Position numbers and translations under genes: made by a program. 64,000 nt of DNA, from NCBI RefSeq assembly GCF_937988725.1, contig NZ_CALKHS010000009.1:124001-188000 (forward strand), in the 5' to 3' direction. Under the pieces are notes generated by a model. That model did not search any database, was not told the DNA's origin, and saw nothing but the letters and a program-made list of their open reading frames with translations. Source of the DNA: an uncultured Castellaniella sp. (GTDB lineage Bacteria > Pseudomonadota > Gammaproteobacteria > Burkholderiales > Burkholderiaceae_B). How positions within the stretch are numbered: the stretch's first letter is position 1; each line of letters opens with the position of its first letter. Positions 42,784 to 51,975 of the stretch are shown here, one piece after another.

Positions 42784-45078
42784 ATGAATTTGAAAGATGA
42801 TCGCGCCAAAATGGCGCTGGACTACCACGCCTTCCCGACTCCCGGAAAGATTTCCGTCGTCCCCACCAAGCCCCTGGCCAACCAGGACGACCTGTCCCTG
42901 GCCTATTCGCCGGGCGTGGCGACCGCCAGCATGACCATCCACGCCGAGGGCGAGTCCGCCGCGGCCAAATACACCTCGCGCGCCAACCTGGTCGGCGTCG
43001 TGACCAACGGCACGGCCGTGCTGGGCCTGGGCAACATCGGCCCGCTGGCGGCCAAGCCGGTCATGGAAGGCAAGGGCTGCCTGTTCAAGAAATTCGCCGG
43101 CATCGACGTCTTCGACATCGAGCTGAACGAACACGACCCCGACAAGCTGGTCGACATCATCGCCGCGCTGGAACCGACGCTGGGCGGGATCAACCTGGAA
43201 GACATCAAGGCGCCCGAATGCTTCTACATCGAAAAGAAGCTGCGCGAGCGCATGAAGATCCCCGTCTTCCATGACGACCAGCACGGCACGGCCATCATTT
43301 CCTCGGCCGCCGTCCTGAACGGCCTGAAGGTCGTGGGCAAGGACATCGCCAAGGTCAAGCTGGTCTGCTCCGGCGCCGGCGCCGCCGCCATCGCCTGCCT
43401 GGACCTGATCGTCAAGATGGGCGTCTCGCAGAAGAACATCTACGTGGTCGATTCGCGCGGCGTGATCTGGCAGGGCCGCGACGAAAAGATGGAAGCCAAC
43501 AAGGCCCGCTACGCCCAGCAGACCGATGCCCGCACCCTGGCCGACGTCTGCAAGGGCGCCGACGTGTTCCTGGGCTGCTCGGCCCCGGGCGTGCTGACCC
43601 AGGACATGGTGCGTTCCATGGCCGACCGTCCGCTGATCCTGGCCCTGGCCAACCCCGACCCGGAAATCCGCCCGGAAGACGCCAAGGCCGCCCGGCCCGA
43701 CTGCATCATCGCCACCGGCCGTTCCGACTATCCGAACCAGGTCAACAACGTCCTGTGCTTCCCCTTCATCTTCCGCGGCGCCATGGACTGCGGCGCCACG
43801 GTCATCAATGAAGAGATGAAGCTCGCCTGCGTCAAGGCCATCGCCGAACTGGCCCAGGCCGAGAGCAGCGCCGAAGTCGCCGGCGCCTACGCCGACCAGG
43901 ACCTGTCCTTCGGCCCGGACTACATCATTCCCAAGCCCTTCGACCCGCGCCTGATCGTCAAGATCGCGCCGGCCATCGCCCAGGCGGCCGCCGATTCCGG
44001 CGTGGCCCGCCGCCCCATCGAGGACATGGACGCCTACCGCCAGTCCCTGATGAGCATCGTCTACCACTCCGGCCAGTTGATGCGCCCCCTGTTCCATCAG
44101 GCAAAATCCGCGCCCAAGCGCGTGATCTACGCCGACGGCGAGGACGAACGCGTGCTGCGCGCCGCCCAGACGGTGCTGGACGAAGGCTTCGCAAAACCGA
44201 TCCTGATCGGCCGTCCGGCCGTGATCGACATGCGCATCCAGAAGTTCGGCCTGCGCCTGACGCCCGGCCAGAACGTGGAGATCGTCAATCCGGAAGACGA
44301 TTCCCGCTTCAACGAAACCTGGAACGCCTACTACAAGCAGCGCGGCCGCGACGGCGTCACGCCCGACATCGCCAAGGCCATGGTGCGCAAGCACAACTCC
44401 CTGATCGGGGTGATGCTGCTGCAGCGCGGCGACGCCGACGCGATGATCTGCGGGGTGGCCAGCCGCTTCGACAATCAGCTGAAGTACGTCGAAGAGATCA
44501 TCGGCCTGAAGCCCACGGCCCGCACCTACGCGGCCATGAACGTGCTGATGCTGCCCACCCAGACCCTGTTCATCTGCGACACGCACGTCAACGAGGACCC
44601 CACCGCCGAACAGGTCGCCGACATGACGATCCTGGCCGCCGAGGAAGTCCGCCGCTTCGGCATCGTGCCCAAGGTCGCCCTGCTCTCGCATTCCAACTTC
44701 GGCAGCCGCCCCACGGCGTCCTCCCGCAAGATGGCCGAGGCCCGGCGCCTGATCGCGCAGCGCGCCCCCGAACTCGAGGTCGACGGCGAAATGCACGCGG
44801 ACTCGGCCCTGTCCGAGACCATCCGCGTCAAGTCCTACCCCGACACGACGCTGAAGGGGCCGGCCAACCTGCTGATCATGCCCAACCTGGACGCGGGCAA
44901 CATCACCTACAACATGCTGAAGATGACCGGCAGCCATGGGGTGGCGATGGGCCCGGTGCTACTGGGCGCGGCCCGCCCGGTGCACATCCTGACGACCAGC
45001 TCGACGGTGCGGCGCATCGTGAACATGACGGCCCTGGCCGTGGTGGACGCCCAGCAGGAAGCGGGCCAGGCGGTCTGA
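42784..45078 (+). CDS. maeB: NADP-dependent malic enzyme with C-terminal phosphotransacetylase domain
   Basis: The protein has 764 residues. Residues 1-430 are the malic enzyme, with DDLSLAYSPGVA, GLGNIGPLAAKPVMEGKG, HDDQHGTAIISSAAVLNGL and the nucleotide site LVCSGAGAAAIACLDL. Residues from about 440 are a PTA-like domain (IYADGEDERVLRAAQTVLDE, CGVASRFDNQLKYVEEIIGL, LLSHSNFGSRP, NLLIMPNLDAGNITYNMLK). In MaeB enzymes the second domain is generally a regulatory, acetyl-CoA-sensing part without transferase activity. It makes pyruvate, CO2 and NADPH from malate. A strong terminator follows. Confidence 0.95.
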   Translation: MNLKDDRAKMALDYHAFPTPGKISVVPTKPLANQDDLSLAYSPGVATASMTIHAEGESAAAKYTSRANLVGVVTNGTAVLGLGNIGPLAAKPVMEGKGCLFKKFAGIDVFDIELNEHDPDKLVDIIAALEPTLGGINLEDIKAPECFYIEKKLRERMKIPVFHDDQHGTAIISSAAVLNGLKVVGKDIAKVKLVCSGAGAAAIACLDLIVKMGVSQKNIYVVDSRGVIWQGRDEKMEANKARYAQQTDARTLADVCKGADVFLGCSAPGVLTQDMVRSMADRPLILALANPDPEIRPEDAKAARPDCIIATGRSDYPNQVNNVLCFPFIFRGAMDCGATVINEEMKLACVKAIAELAQAESSAEVAGAYADQDLSFGPDYIIPKPFDPRLIVKIAPAIAQAAADSGVARRPIEDMDAYRQSLMSIVYHSGQLMRPLFHQAKSAPKRVIYADGEDERVLRAAQTVLDEGFAKPILIGRPAVIDMRIQKFGLRLTPGQNVEIVNPEDDSRFNETWNAYYKQRGRDGVTPDIAKAMVRKHNSLIGVMLLQRGDADAMICGVASRFDNQLKYVEEIIGLKPTARTYAAMNVLMLPTQTLFICDTHVNEDPTAEQVADMTILAAEEVRRFGIVPKVALLSHSNFGSRPTASSRKMAEARRLIAQRAPELEVDGEMHADSALSETIRVKSYPDTTLKGPANLLIMPNLDAGNITYNMLKMTGSHGVAMGPVLLGAARPVHILTTSSTVRRIVNMTALAVVDAQQEAGQAV

Positions 45079-45104
45079 TCCGACCTGTTTCGCGAAAGCT
45101 CCAG

Positions 45105-45140
45105 ACAAGGGCCCGGCACGCACATGCCGGGCCCTTGTTT
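45105..45140 (+). terminator. Rho-independent terminator of maeB
   Basis: A perfect 14-bp stem (45105-45118 with 45125-45138, starting ACAAGGGCCC) encloses a 6-base loop and ends in a short T-run (TTGTTTC). It lies 27 bases past the maeB stop. The T-run is brief but the stem is very stable. Confidence 0.8.
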
Positions 45141-45191
45141 CATGCTTCCGGGGAAGGACGCCGCCCCCGCGGGCGGCGCGGGAGAACCCCG

Positions 45192-45884
45192 TCAGGCCGG
45201 CCGCCGACCCGCCGCCAGGTAGTCCCGAAAGACCGCCTCGACGTCGGCCTTCCGGGGGTCGCGCTGTTCCGGCTGCAGCCGGGTTTCGATCAGCGACAAG
45301 TGCGCGACCGTCGCGTAATACACCGCCGCGGCATCGCGCCTTTCAAGCGCATCCACGATCTGCAGGTGTTCGTGACACGAACACGCCGAGGCATTGCCGG
45401 GATCGTGAAAGGCCGAGAACAGCGCCGACCGGGCCAGCAAGGCATCGAGCTGGATACTCACCAGCTCATTGCCCAGCAGGTCCGCCAGCAGCAGATGGAA
45501 CTGCGAGGAAACCATGATGAAATCGGGACGCCTGCCCTCCCGCGCGGTCCGGGCCTCGCGATCCAGATGTTCGCGCAGGCGCCGCAGACCGGCATCCGTG
45601 ATCTTCTCGCATAGCTGCATGCCGATGCCGGATTCGAGCACGCGCCGCGCTTCGAACAGCTCCCGGGCCCGCTCCAGCGACGGCGCGGGCACCAGGACGC
45701 CGATATTGGGGACGATGTCGAGCGTGTGTTCATGTCCCAGCCTGTGCAGAATCTTGCGCAGACGCTCCCGCGTGACCCCGAACAAGGGGGCGATGCGGGT
45801 CTCAGGGAGCCGGGTTCCCGGCGGCAAGCGCGCCGACAGGACAATGTCCTTGATGACGCGATAGATCTCGTCTTCGGCGATCAA
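45192..45884 (-). CDS. GntR-family regulator, FCD (FadR-type) subgroup
   Basis: The protein is about 230 residues. The winged helix is near the N-terminus (DEIYRVIKDIVLSARLPPGTRLPETRIAPLFGVTRERLRKILHRLG). The helical FCD domain follows (about 85-215), with FEARRVLESGI, the metal-ligand-like SSQFHLLLADLLGNE and EHLQIVDALERRDA. I chose a TTG start at 45884, which overlaps the stop of the upstream deacetylase (TTGA), because the family begins only a few residues before DEIYRVIK; an ATG at 45935 is in frame but 55 bases inside that gene. It is co-transcribed with the deacetylase and probably regulates it. Confidence 0.82.
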   Translation of the reverse strand: MIAEDEIYRVIKDIVLSARLPPGTRLPETRIAPLFGVTRERLRKILHRLGHEHTLDIVPNIGVLVPAPSLERARELFEARRVLESGIGMQLCEKITDAGLRRLREHLDREARTAREGRRPDFIMVSSQFHLLLADLLGNELVSIQLDALLARSALFSAFHDPGNASACSCHEHLQIVDALERRDAAAVYYATVAHLSLIETRLQPEQRDPRKADVEAVFRDYLAAGRRPA

Positions 45885-46774
45885 GAGAACCGCTCCCGCC
45901 AGAAATCGGCGATCTCCCTGCGGCGGCAAAACCATACGTCATCCAGCTCGACGGCCCGCAACAGGAAGTCGCGCAACGCATCCGCGCGGCCGGGGCGCCC
46001 CGCCAGACGCAGATGGAGCCCGATGGACATCATTTTCGGGGTCTGCCGGCTCTCGCGGCGCAGGCAATCCAGGGTGCGCTGCAAGTGGCCGACGAAATCG
46101 TCGGGCGTATTGAAGCCGGGCGCGGAAGCGAAGCGCATGTCGTTGCAATCGAAGCTGTAGGGCAGCACCAGATGCGGCCGGCCATTGACCGGAACCCAAT
46201 ACGGCAAATCGTCGTTGTAGGCATCGGAGTCATAGAGCAGCCCGTGCTTCTGCACCAGCGCGCGCGTATTGGCGCTGACGCGGCCGGTATACCAGCCGAC
46301 CGGGCGCACTCCGCACAACTGTTCGATCACGCCGAGGGATCGCTCGATATGAGCGTCCTCCGTCTCCTGATCCACCATGTCATAGTCGATCCAGCGGGCG
46401 CCGTGCGACACCACCTCATGCCCGGCCTGGACGATGGAGCGAGCCGCTTCCGGATTCTTCTCCAGGGCGCTGGACACCGCGAAGTACGTCGCCGGGATGC
46501 CGCACTCGGCAAGCAGATCCAGAATGCGCCAGTGGCCGACCCGGCTGCCATATTCATAGTGGGACTCGACCACCAGATTGCGGCGGCCCGCCCGGGGCGA
46601 AGCCCCGACCACATCGCTATTCAGCGTTTCCGAAAACGCATCGCCATCCATCACGCAGCTTTCGCCGCCCTCTTCGTAGTTTACGACGACGCTGACCGCC
46701 AGCCGCTTTCCCCCGGGCCAGGAAAACGACGGCCGCCGACGGCCATACCCCACATAATCCCGCTGATGCTCCAT
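45881..46774 (-). CDS. Polysaccharide-deacetylase-fold hydrolase, allantoinase PuuE-like
   Basis: The protein has 297 residues. The opening RDYVGYGRRRPSFSWPGGKR then VVNYEEGGESCVMDGDAFSE, HYEYGSRVGHWRILDLL, SHGARWIDYDMV, GWYTGRVSANTRALV, YDSDAYNDDLPYWV and PKMMSIGLHLRLAGRPGRA match the PuuE group of metal-independent or weakly metal-dependent allantoinases. No other purine-degradation gene is nearby, so allantoin need not be the substrate; another amide or a hydantoin-like compound is possible. The ATG at 46774 fits the family start. It is the first gene of a two-gene operon with a GntR regulator. Confidence 0.8.
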   Translation of the reverse strand: MEHQRDYVGYGRRRPSFSWPGGKRLAVSVVVNYEEGGESCVMDGDAFSETLNSDVVGASPRAGRRNLVVESHYEYGSRVGHWRILDLLAECGIPATYFAVSSALEKNPEAARSIVQAGHEVVSHGARWIDYDMVDQETEDAHIERSLGVIEQLCGVRPVGWYTGRVSANTRALVQKHGLLYDSDAYNDDLPYWVPVNGRPHLVLPYSFDCNDMRFASAPGFNTPDDFVGHLQRTLDCLRRESRQTPKMMSIGLHLRLAGRPGRADALRDFLLRAVELDDVWFCRRREIADFWRERFS

Positions 46775-46818
46775 GGCTCTTTCGCACCTGTTCTCGACGC
46801 ATGACATTAAAAAGGATG

Positions 46819-46847
46819 TATGCACAATCAATATTCAACTGTGCACA
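46819..46847. promoter_or_regulatory. Two TRTGCACA boxes one pair of helical turns apart, probable GntR operator
   Basis: TATGCACA (46819-46826) and the perfect palindrome TGTGCACA (46840-46847) start 21 bases apart, so they face the same side of the helix. They lie 45-73 bases upstream of the deacetylase start codon. Short palindromes of this kind are typical of FCD-type GntR regulators, and the second gene of the operon encodes one. Confidence 0.55.
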
Positions 46848-46978
46848 CTTGCTTTATACGAACAAGCGCTTCCGGAGGTCAAGCACGGGGAAACCAGGAC
46901 CGCGAGCCATGGCCGGGCCGGCAAGAGGCGGCGCCGCCGCGCCTGGGCATATAGGCGCCGGACAGACCGGCGGCCATG

Positions 46979-47000
46979 AAAAACGGGCCTTGCGGCCCGT
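46979..47000 (-). terminator. Rho-independent terminator of the sdh-gltA operon
   Basis: Read on the minus strand, ACGGGCC pairs with GGCCCGT around a 4-base GCAA loop (46983-46989 with 46994-47000) and runs into TTTTT and C. It lies 28 bases past the gltA stop. The GCAA tetraloop and U-run make it a good intrinsic terminator. Confidence 0.8.
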
Positions 47001-47027
47001 CTTTCATAATGTGGCGAAACGGAAGGA

Positions 47028-48323
47028 TTACTTCACGTCGCGCGCCGCGGCGCCCGTGTACAGCTGGCGCGGACGGCCGATCTTGTAGGCGGGGTCGGAC
47101 AGCATTTCGTTCCACTGGGCGATCCAGCCCACCGTGCGGGCCAGCGCGAAGATGGCCGTGAACAGGGACGTGGGGATGCCGATGGCGCGCTGCACGATGC
47201 CCGAGTAGAAGTCGACGTTCGGGTACAGCTTGCGCTCCACGAAGTACTGGTCTTCCAGGGCGATGCGTTCGACTTCCATGGCCAGCTTGAACAGCGGATC
47301 GTTGTGCAGGCCCAGCGCATCCAGCACTTCGCGGCAGGTTTCCTGCATCATCTTGGCGCGCGGGTCGTAGTTCTTGTAGACGCGGTGGCCGAAGCCCATC
47401 AGGCGCACGCCCGAATTCTTGTCCTTGACCTTTTCCATGAACTCGCCGACCTTGGAGATGCCGCCGTTGGCCTGGATGTTCTCCAGCATGTTCAGGCAGG
47501 CCTCGTTGGCGCCGCCGTGCGCCGGGCCCCACAGGCAGGCCACGCCGGCCGCGATGGCGGCGAACGGGTTGGTGCCCGAGGAACCGCACAGGCGCACCGT
47601 GGACGTGGAGGCGTTCTGTTCATGGTCGGCGTGCAGGATGAAGATGCGGTCCAGCGCGCGTTCCACCACGTCATTGACCTGGTAGTCGTCGCAGGGGGTG
47701 GCGAACATCATGCGCAGGAAGTTGCCGGTGTAGGACAGGTCGTTCTTCGGATAGATGAAGGGCTGGCCCAGGGAATGCTTGTACGCCATGGCGACCAGGG
47801 TCGGCATCTTGGCGATCAGGCGGATGGCGGACACTTCCCGGTGGCGCGGATTCGTGATGTCGGTCGAGTCGTGGTAGAAGGCCGACAGCGCCCCCACCAG
47901 GCCGGTCAGCACCGCCATCGGGTGCGCGTCGCGGCGGAAACCCTGCAGGAAGGTGTGCATCTGTTCGTGCACCAGGGTGTGGTGCGTGACCAGGCTGTCG
48001 AATTCCTGTTTCTGCTGATCGTTGGGCAGTTCGCCGTTCATGATCAGGTAGCAGATCGTCAGAAAATCACATTTCTGCGCCAGCTGGTCGATCGGGTAGC
48101 CGCGATACAGCAGCTGGCCCTTGTCGCCATCAATGTAGGTGATGGCCGATTCGCAGGAAGCGGTTGCCATGAAGCCCGGATCGTAGGTGAACATCCCGGT
48201 CTGGCCGTAGAGCTTGCGGATGTCGATGACGTCCGGGCCCACAGTCCCCTGGTACACGGGAAATTCGACCGACGGGCTGCCATCGGAGAACGATAGCGTG
48301 GCTTTTTTATCGGATAGCTGCAT
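47028..48323 (-). CDS. gltA: Citrate synthase
   Basis: The protein has 431 residues of the hexameric, NADH-sensitive type. It has the N-terminal beta domain and then YIDGDKGQLLYRGYPIDQLA, the active-site His in ADHEQNASTSTVRL, GPAHGGANEACLNML with the second catalytic His, LMGFGHRVYKNYDPRA and the catalytic Asp region NVDFYSGIVQRAIGIP. It condenses acetyl-CoA with oxaloacetate. It ends the sdhCDAB-sdhE-gltA operon, 16 bases after sdhE, with a clear terminator. Confidence 0.96.
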   Translation of the reverse strand: MQLSDKKATLSFSDGSPSVEFPVYQGTVGPDVIDIRKLYGQTGMFTYDPGFMATASCESAITYIDGDKGQLLYRGYPIDQLAQKCDFLTICYLIMNGELPNDQQKQEFDSLVTHHTLVHEQMHTFLQGFRRDAHPMAVLTGLVGALSAFYHDSTDITNPRHREVSAIRLIAKMPTLVAMAYKHSLGQPFIYPKNDLSYTGNFLRMMFATPCDDYQVNDVVERALDRIFILHADHEQNASTSTVRLCGSSGTNPFAAIAAGVACLWGPAHGGANEACLNMLENIQANGGISKVGEFMEKVKDKNSGVRLMGFGHRVYKNYDPRAKMMQETCREVLDALGLHNDPLFKLAMEVERIALEDQYFVERKLYPNVDFYSGIVQRAIGIPTSLFTAIFALARTVGWIAQWNEMLSDPAYKIGRPRQLYTGAAARDVK

Positions 48324-48339
48324 GTGATTTTCCTTTAAG

Positions 48340-48603
48340 TTACAGCGCTTTCATTTGCTCGACGAGCCGCCGGATGTCGGGGGTGTCGTACACCCCATCC
48401 AGATCCGTTCGCCCCAGCAGGACGTCGAGCAATTCGTTGTCGCCCATTTCAAAAAGCTGTGTCAGCGCCCGAACGTCGGTCTCGGTCAGCTGTGCTTCGC
48501 GGGCATCCAGGAAGCGCGTGATGATGAGATCGTTTTCGAGCAGACCGCGGCGCGCCCGCCAGCGCAGGCGCGCGCGATCCAGATCGGACAGATCGCCAGG
48601 CAT
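48340..48603 (-). CDS. sdhE: Succinate dehydrogenase flavinylation/assembly factor SdhE
   Basis: The protein has 87 residues. It shows the signature RARLRWRARRGLLENDLII, corresponding to the conserved RGxxE of SdhE/Sdh5, and LFEMGDNELLDVLLGR. SdhE helps attach FAD covalently to SdhA. The ATG at 48603 has an AGGA ribosome-binding site; the frame runs open far upstream inside sdhB only as a shadow. It lies 8 bases after sdhB and 16 before gltA. Confidence 0.92.
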   Translation of the reverse strand: MPGDLSDLDRARLRWRARRGLLENDLIITRFLDAREAQLTETDVRALTQLFEMGDNELLDVLLGRTDLDGVYDTPDIRRLVEQMKAL

Positions 48604-48611
48604 GCGGATTC

Positions 48612-49325
48612 CTACACCGTGCGCCGGACGAGCATTTCCTTGATCTTGCCGATGGCGGCCGAAGGATTCAGACCCTTCGGACAGACTTCGGTGCAATTCA
48701 TGATCGTGTGGCAGCGGAAGAGCCGGTACGGATCTTCCAGGTTGTCCAGGCGTTCGCCGGTGGCGCGGTCGCGCGAATCGGCGATGAAGCGATAGGCCTG
48801 CAGCAGGCCGGCCGGGCCGACGAATTTGTCCGGATTCCACCAGAAAGAGGGACAGGCCGTCGAGCAGCAGCCACACAGGATGCATTCGTACAGGCCGTTG
48901 AGTTCCTCGCGCTCTTCGGGAGACTGCAGGCGTTCTTTTTCGGGCGGCGGTTCGTCGTTGATCAGGTACGGCTTGATCGAATGGTACTGATCGTAGAAGA
49001 ACGTCATGTCCACGATCAGGTCGCGCACCACGGGCAGGCCCGGCAGCGGCTTGAGGACGATGGGCTCTTTCAGGTCCAGCATATTGGTCGTGCAGGCCAG
49101 GCCGTTGTGCCCGTTGATGTTCATGGCGTCGGACCCGCACACGCCTTCGCGGCAGGAACGGCGCAGCGCCAGGCTGTCGTCGACGTCGTTCTTGATGCGC
49201 AGGATGGCGTCCAGCAGCATCTTGTCGGACGGCTGCAGTTCGACTTCCAGTTTCTGCATGTAGGGCCGCTCGTCCTTGTCCGGATCGTAGCGGTAGATCT
49301 CGAATTTCACGATACGTTTAGTCAT
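48612..49325 (-). CDS. sdhB: Succinate dehydrogenase iron-sulfur subunit
   Basis: The protein has 237 residues. The [2Fe-2S] ligands are in CREGVCGSDAMNINGHNGLAC. The [4Fe-4S] and [3Fe-4S] ligands are in CILCGCCSTACPSFWW and CHTIMNCTEVCPKGLNP. It carries electrons from SdhA FAD to the membrane quinone site. It starts 13 bases after sdhA in the sdhCDAB order. Confidence 0.97.
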   Translation of the reverse strand: MTKRIVKFEIYRYDPDKDERPYMQKLEVELQPSDKMLLDAILRIKNDVDDSLALRRSCREGVCGSDAMNINGHNGLACTTNMLDLKEPIVLKPLPGLPVVRDLIVDMTFFYDQYHSIKPYLINDEPPPEKERLQSPEEREELNGLYECILCGCCSTACPSFWWNPDKFVGPAGLLQAYRFIADSRDRATGERLDNLEDPYRLFRCHTIMNCTEVCPKGLNPSAAIGKIKEMLVRRTV

Positions 49326-49338
49326 GGCGATATCCAGA

Positions 49339-51114
49339 TTAGAAGGTCCGCGCCTTGGGCGGGATGGTGTCCACGGTCAGCGGCTTCATGCGCACGGGCT
49401 TGTAGTCCAGACGGTTGTCCGGCGCGAACCACAAGGTGTGCTTGAGCCAGTTGACGTCGTCGCGGTCCGGGTAATCTTCCAGCGCATGGGCGCCGCGCGA
49501 TTCCAGGCGGTTGGCGGCGGACCTCGACGTCGCGCGGGCGACCTCGATCATGTTGGTCAGTTCCAGGGCTTCCAGGCGGGCGGTGTTGAAGACCTGGGAC
49601 TTGTCGGAGTAGTACATGTTCTCGATTTCCGGCACCAGGTCGTTGATGACCTTTTCGCCTTCCTTCAGCTTGTCGAGCTTGCGGAACACGCCATAGTGGC
49701 TTTGCATGGCCTGCTGCATCTTGTGGGCGACGTCCTGGGGTTTTTCACCCGAGGTGCGGCGTTCCATGCGATCCAGGCGATCCATGGAGGCCTCGATGTC
49801 GGTGTCGGGCAGCGCCTGGTGGCTGTGCTGCTTTTCGGGATGCTGGTCGACGATGAAATTGCCCGCCGAACGGCCGAACACGACCAGGTCCAGCAGCGAA
49901 TTCGTGCCCAGGCGGTTGGCGCCGTGCACGGACGTGGCCGCGCATTCGCCGATGGCGTACAGGCCGTTGACGACCTTTTCCTCGCCGTTGACCAGGGTCA
50001 TGACCTGGCCATGGTAGTTCGCCGGAATGCCGCCCATCTGGTAGTGGATGGTGGGCACCACGGGGATCGGGTCCTTGATCGGATCGATGTTGGCGAACTT
50101 GATCGCGATTTCACGGATGGACGGCAGGCGCTTCATGATGGTTTCCGCGCCCAGGTGATCCAGCTTCAGCAGCACGTGGCTGCCGTCGCCGCAACCGCGG
50201 CCTTCCTTGATTTCCTGGTCCATGGAGCGGGACACGAAGTCGCGCGGCGCCAGGTCCTTCAGCTGCGGCGCGTAGCGTTCCATGAAGCGTTCGCCGTCCT
50301 TGTTCAGGAGGAAGCCGCCTTCCCCGCGCACGCCTTCGGTGATCAGCACGCCGGCGCCGGCCACGCCCGTGGGGTGGAACTGCCAGAATTCCATGTCCTG
50401 CAGCGGGATGCCAGCGCGCGCCGCCATGCCTAGGCCGTCGCCGGTATTGATGAAGGCGTTGGTGGTGGCGGCCCAGATGCGGCCCGCGCCGCCGGTGGCC
50501 AGCACCGTGTGCTTGGCTTCCAGGACGTAGACGTCGCCGGTTTCCATTTCCATGGCGGTCACGCCCAGCACATCGCCGTCGTTGTTGCGCAGCAGGTCCA
50601 GCGCCATCCATTCGATGAAGAAGTTGGTGCGGGCCGCGACGTTGCGCTGATACAGGGTATGCAGCATGGCGTGGCCGGTTCGGTCGGCGGCCGCACAGGC
50701 GCGCTGCACGGGCTTTTCACCGAAATGGGACGTATGCCCGCCGAAGGGACGCTGGTAGATGGTGCCGTCCGGATTGCGGTCGAACGGCATGCCGAAGTGT
50801 TCGAGTTCGTAGACCGCGTTGGGGGCCTCGCGCACCATGAACTCGATCGAGTCCTGGTCGCCGAGCCAGTCGGAGCCCTTCACCGTGTCGTACATGTGCC
50901 ATTGCCAATGGTCTTCGCTCATGTTGCCCAGCGAAGCGCTGACGCCGCCCTGGGCGGCCACCGTATGCGAACGCGTGGGGAAGACCTTCGACAGCACGGC
51001 CACCGAGAGGCCGGCGTTGGACAGCTGCAGCGCGCAGCGCAGGCCGGCCCCGCCGGCGCCGACGACCACCACATCGAACTGGCGGCGCGGGAGAGATTTC
51101 TTGACAGCAGCCAC
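49339..51114 (-). CDS. sdhA: Succinate dehydrogenase flavoprotein subunit
   Basis: The protein has 591 residues. FAD site VVVGAGGAGLRCALQLSNAG is followed by SHTVAAQGGVSASLGN with the FAD-linked His, the substrate region FHPTGVAGAGVLITEGVRGEGG, HYQMGGIPANYHG and ECAATSVHGANRLGTNSLLDLVVFGR. The C-terminal DYPDRDDVNWLKHTLWF is typical. It oxidises succinate to fumarate. It starts one base after the sdhD stop. Confidence 0.97.
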   Translation of the reverse strand: MAAVKKSLPRRQFDVVVVGAGGAGLRCALQLSNAGLSVAVLSKVFPTRSHTVAAQGGVSASLGNMSEDHWQWHMYDTVKGSDWLGDQDSIEFMVREAPNAVYELEHFGMPFDRNPDGTIYQRPFGGHTSHFGEKPVQRACAAADRTGHAMLHTLYQRNVAARTNFFIEWMALDLLRNNDGDVLGVTAMEMETGDVYVLEAKHTVLATGGAGRIWAATTNAFINTGDGLGMAARAGIPLQDMEFWQFHPTGVAGAGVLITEGVRGEGGFLLNKDGERFMERYAPQLKDLAPRDFVSRSMDQEIKEGRGCGDGSHVLLKLDHLGAETIMKRLPSIREIAIKFANIDPIKDPIPVVPTIHYQMGGIPANYHGQVMTLVNGEEKVVNGLYAIGECAATSVHGANRLGTNSLLDLVVFGRSAGNFIVDQHPEKQHSHQALPDTDIEASMDRLDRMERRTSGEKPQDVAHKMQQAMQSHYGVFRKLDKLKEGEKVINDLVPEIENMYYSDKSQVFNTARLEALELTNMIEVARATSRSAANRLESRGAHALEDYPDRDDVNWLKHTLWFAPDNRLDYKPVRMKPLTVDTIPPKARTF

Positions 51115-51115
51115 G

Positions 51116-51496
51116 TTAGAGACTCCAGAGAATTTGAGCGAAATAGACCACCGCCGCGATCAGCCAGAGCAGGGTCAGGACCTGCAGGAACAGGCGCAGG
51201 CCGGCGGAGTGCACGTAGTCCATCCAGATGTCGCGCACGCCGATCCAGGCATGCCAGGCCAGGGACAGGAAGGCCAGCGTCGCCAGCAGCTGGCCGACAG
51301 GCAGCGTGCCGACGGTGAAGGCGAAGAAGGCCCGCCAGGATTCGAAATCCAGGCTGGGCACGGCGATGGCGTACAGCACCAGCACCAGGGTGTAGATCGC
51401 CATGATGACGGCGGTGGAGCGCTGGACGATGAAGTCGCGCGTGCCGTAGTGCGCGCCCACGACCAGGCGCTTGCGACCGATGCGTTCTTGTGTCAT
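51116..51496 (-). CDS. sdhD: Succinate dehydrogenase membrane anchor subunit D
   Basis: The protein has 126 residues and three membrane helices. VGAHYGTRDFIVQRSTAVIMAIYTL and HAWIGVRDIWMDYVHSAGLRL match the SdhD heme/quinone region, with the heme His in HAWIGVRD and the quinone Tyr in MDYV. The ATG at 51496 overlaps the sdhC stop by one base (TAATG); the frame upstream is a shadow of sdhC. Confidence 0.93.
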   Translation of the reverse strand: MTQERIGRKRLVVGAHYGTRDFIVQRSTAVIMAIYTLVLVLYAIAVPSLDFESWRAFFAFTVGTLPVGQLLATLAFLSLAWHAWIGVRDIWMDYVHSAGLRLFLQVLTLLWLIAAVVYFAQILWSL

Positions 51497-51909
51497 TACC
51501 AGGCTCCGAACAGTTTCAAACCGAACACGACGGTCAGCGCCAGCGCCACGCCCATCACCAGGGCGCCCGAACGCTGCGAAGCCGCGCGGTCGTTGCCGAT
51601 GTGCAGGTCCAGCGTCAGGTAGCGGATGCCGGCGCAGAAATGATGGAAGTAGCCCCACATCAGCACCAGCAGCACGATCTTACAGGCGGGGCTGGCCACC
51701 CAGGCCTTCATGGCGGCAAAGGTTTCCGGCGACTGCACGCTGTGCGCGAACAGCGGCACCAGGATCACCGGCAGCGCCAGGAACAGCAGCGCGCCGCTGA
51801 CGCGGTGCAGGATGGATGCTTTGCCGGCGGGCGGCAGCTTGTAGCTCATGAGGTCGGACAACCCCAGATTACGAAACTGCGGACGCGGCTTTGTGGCTGA
51901 TTCAGACAT
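51496..51909 (-). CDS. sdhC: Succinate dehydrogenase cytochrome b556 subunit C
   Basis: The protein has 137 residues with three membrane helices. The quinone/heme segment is SILHRVSGALLFLALPV (conserved Ser and Arg), and GYFHHFCAGIRYLTLDLHIG carries the axial heme His. The ATG at 51909 has GAGG 7 bases upstream; the in-frame ATG at 51951 lacks a comparable site. It is the first sdh gene and lies 66 bases after the GntR gene on the same strand. Confidence 0.93.
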   Translation of the reverse strand: MSESATKPRPQFRNLGLSDLMSYKLPPAGKASILHRVSGALLFLALPVILVPLFAHSVQSPETFAAMKAWVASPACKIVLLVLMWGYFHHFCAGIRYLTLDLHIGNDRAASQRSGALVMGVALALTVVFGLKLFGAW

Positions 51910-51975
51910 GATGGCCTCGTAGTGGATAATGAAAGGATTTCCGGGACTCAATCGGCATTTTCGCCGATCTGCAAG

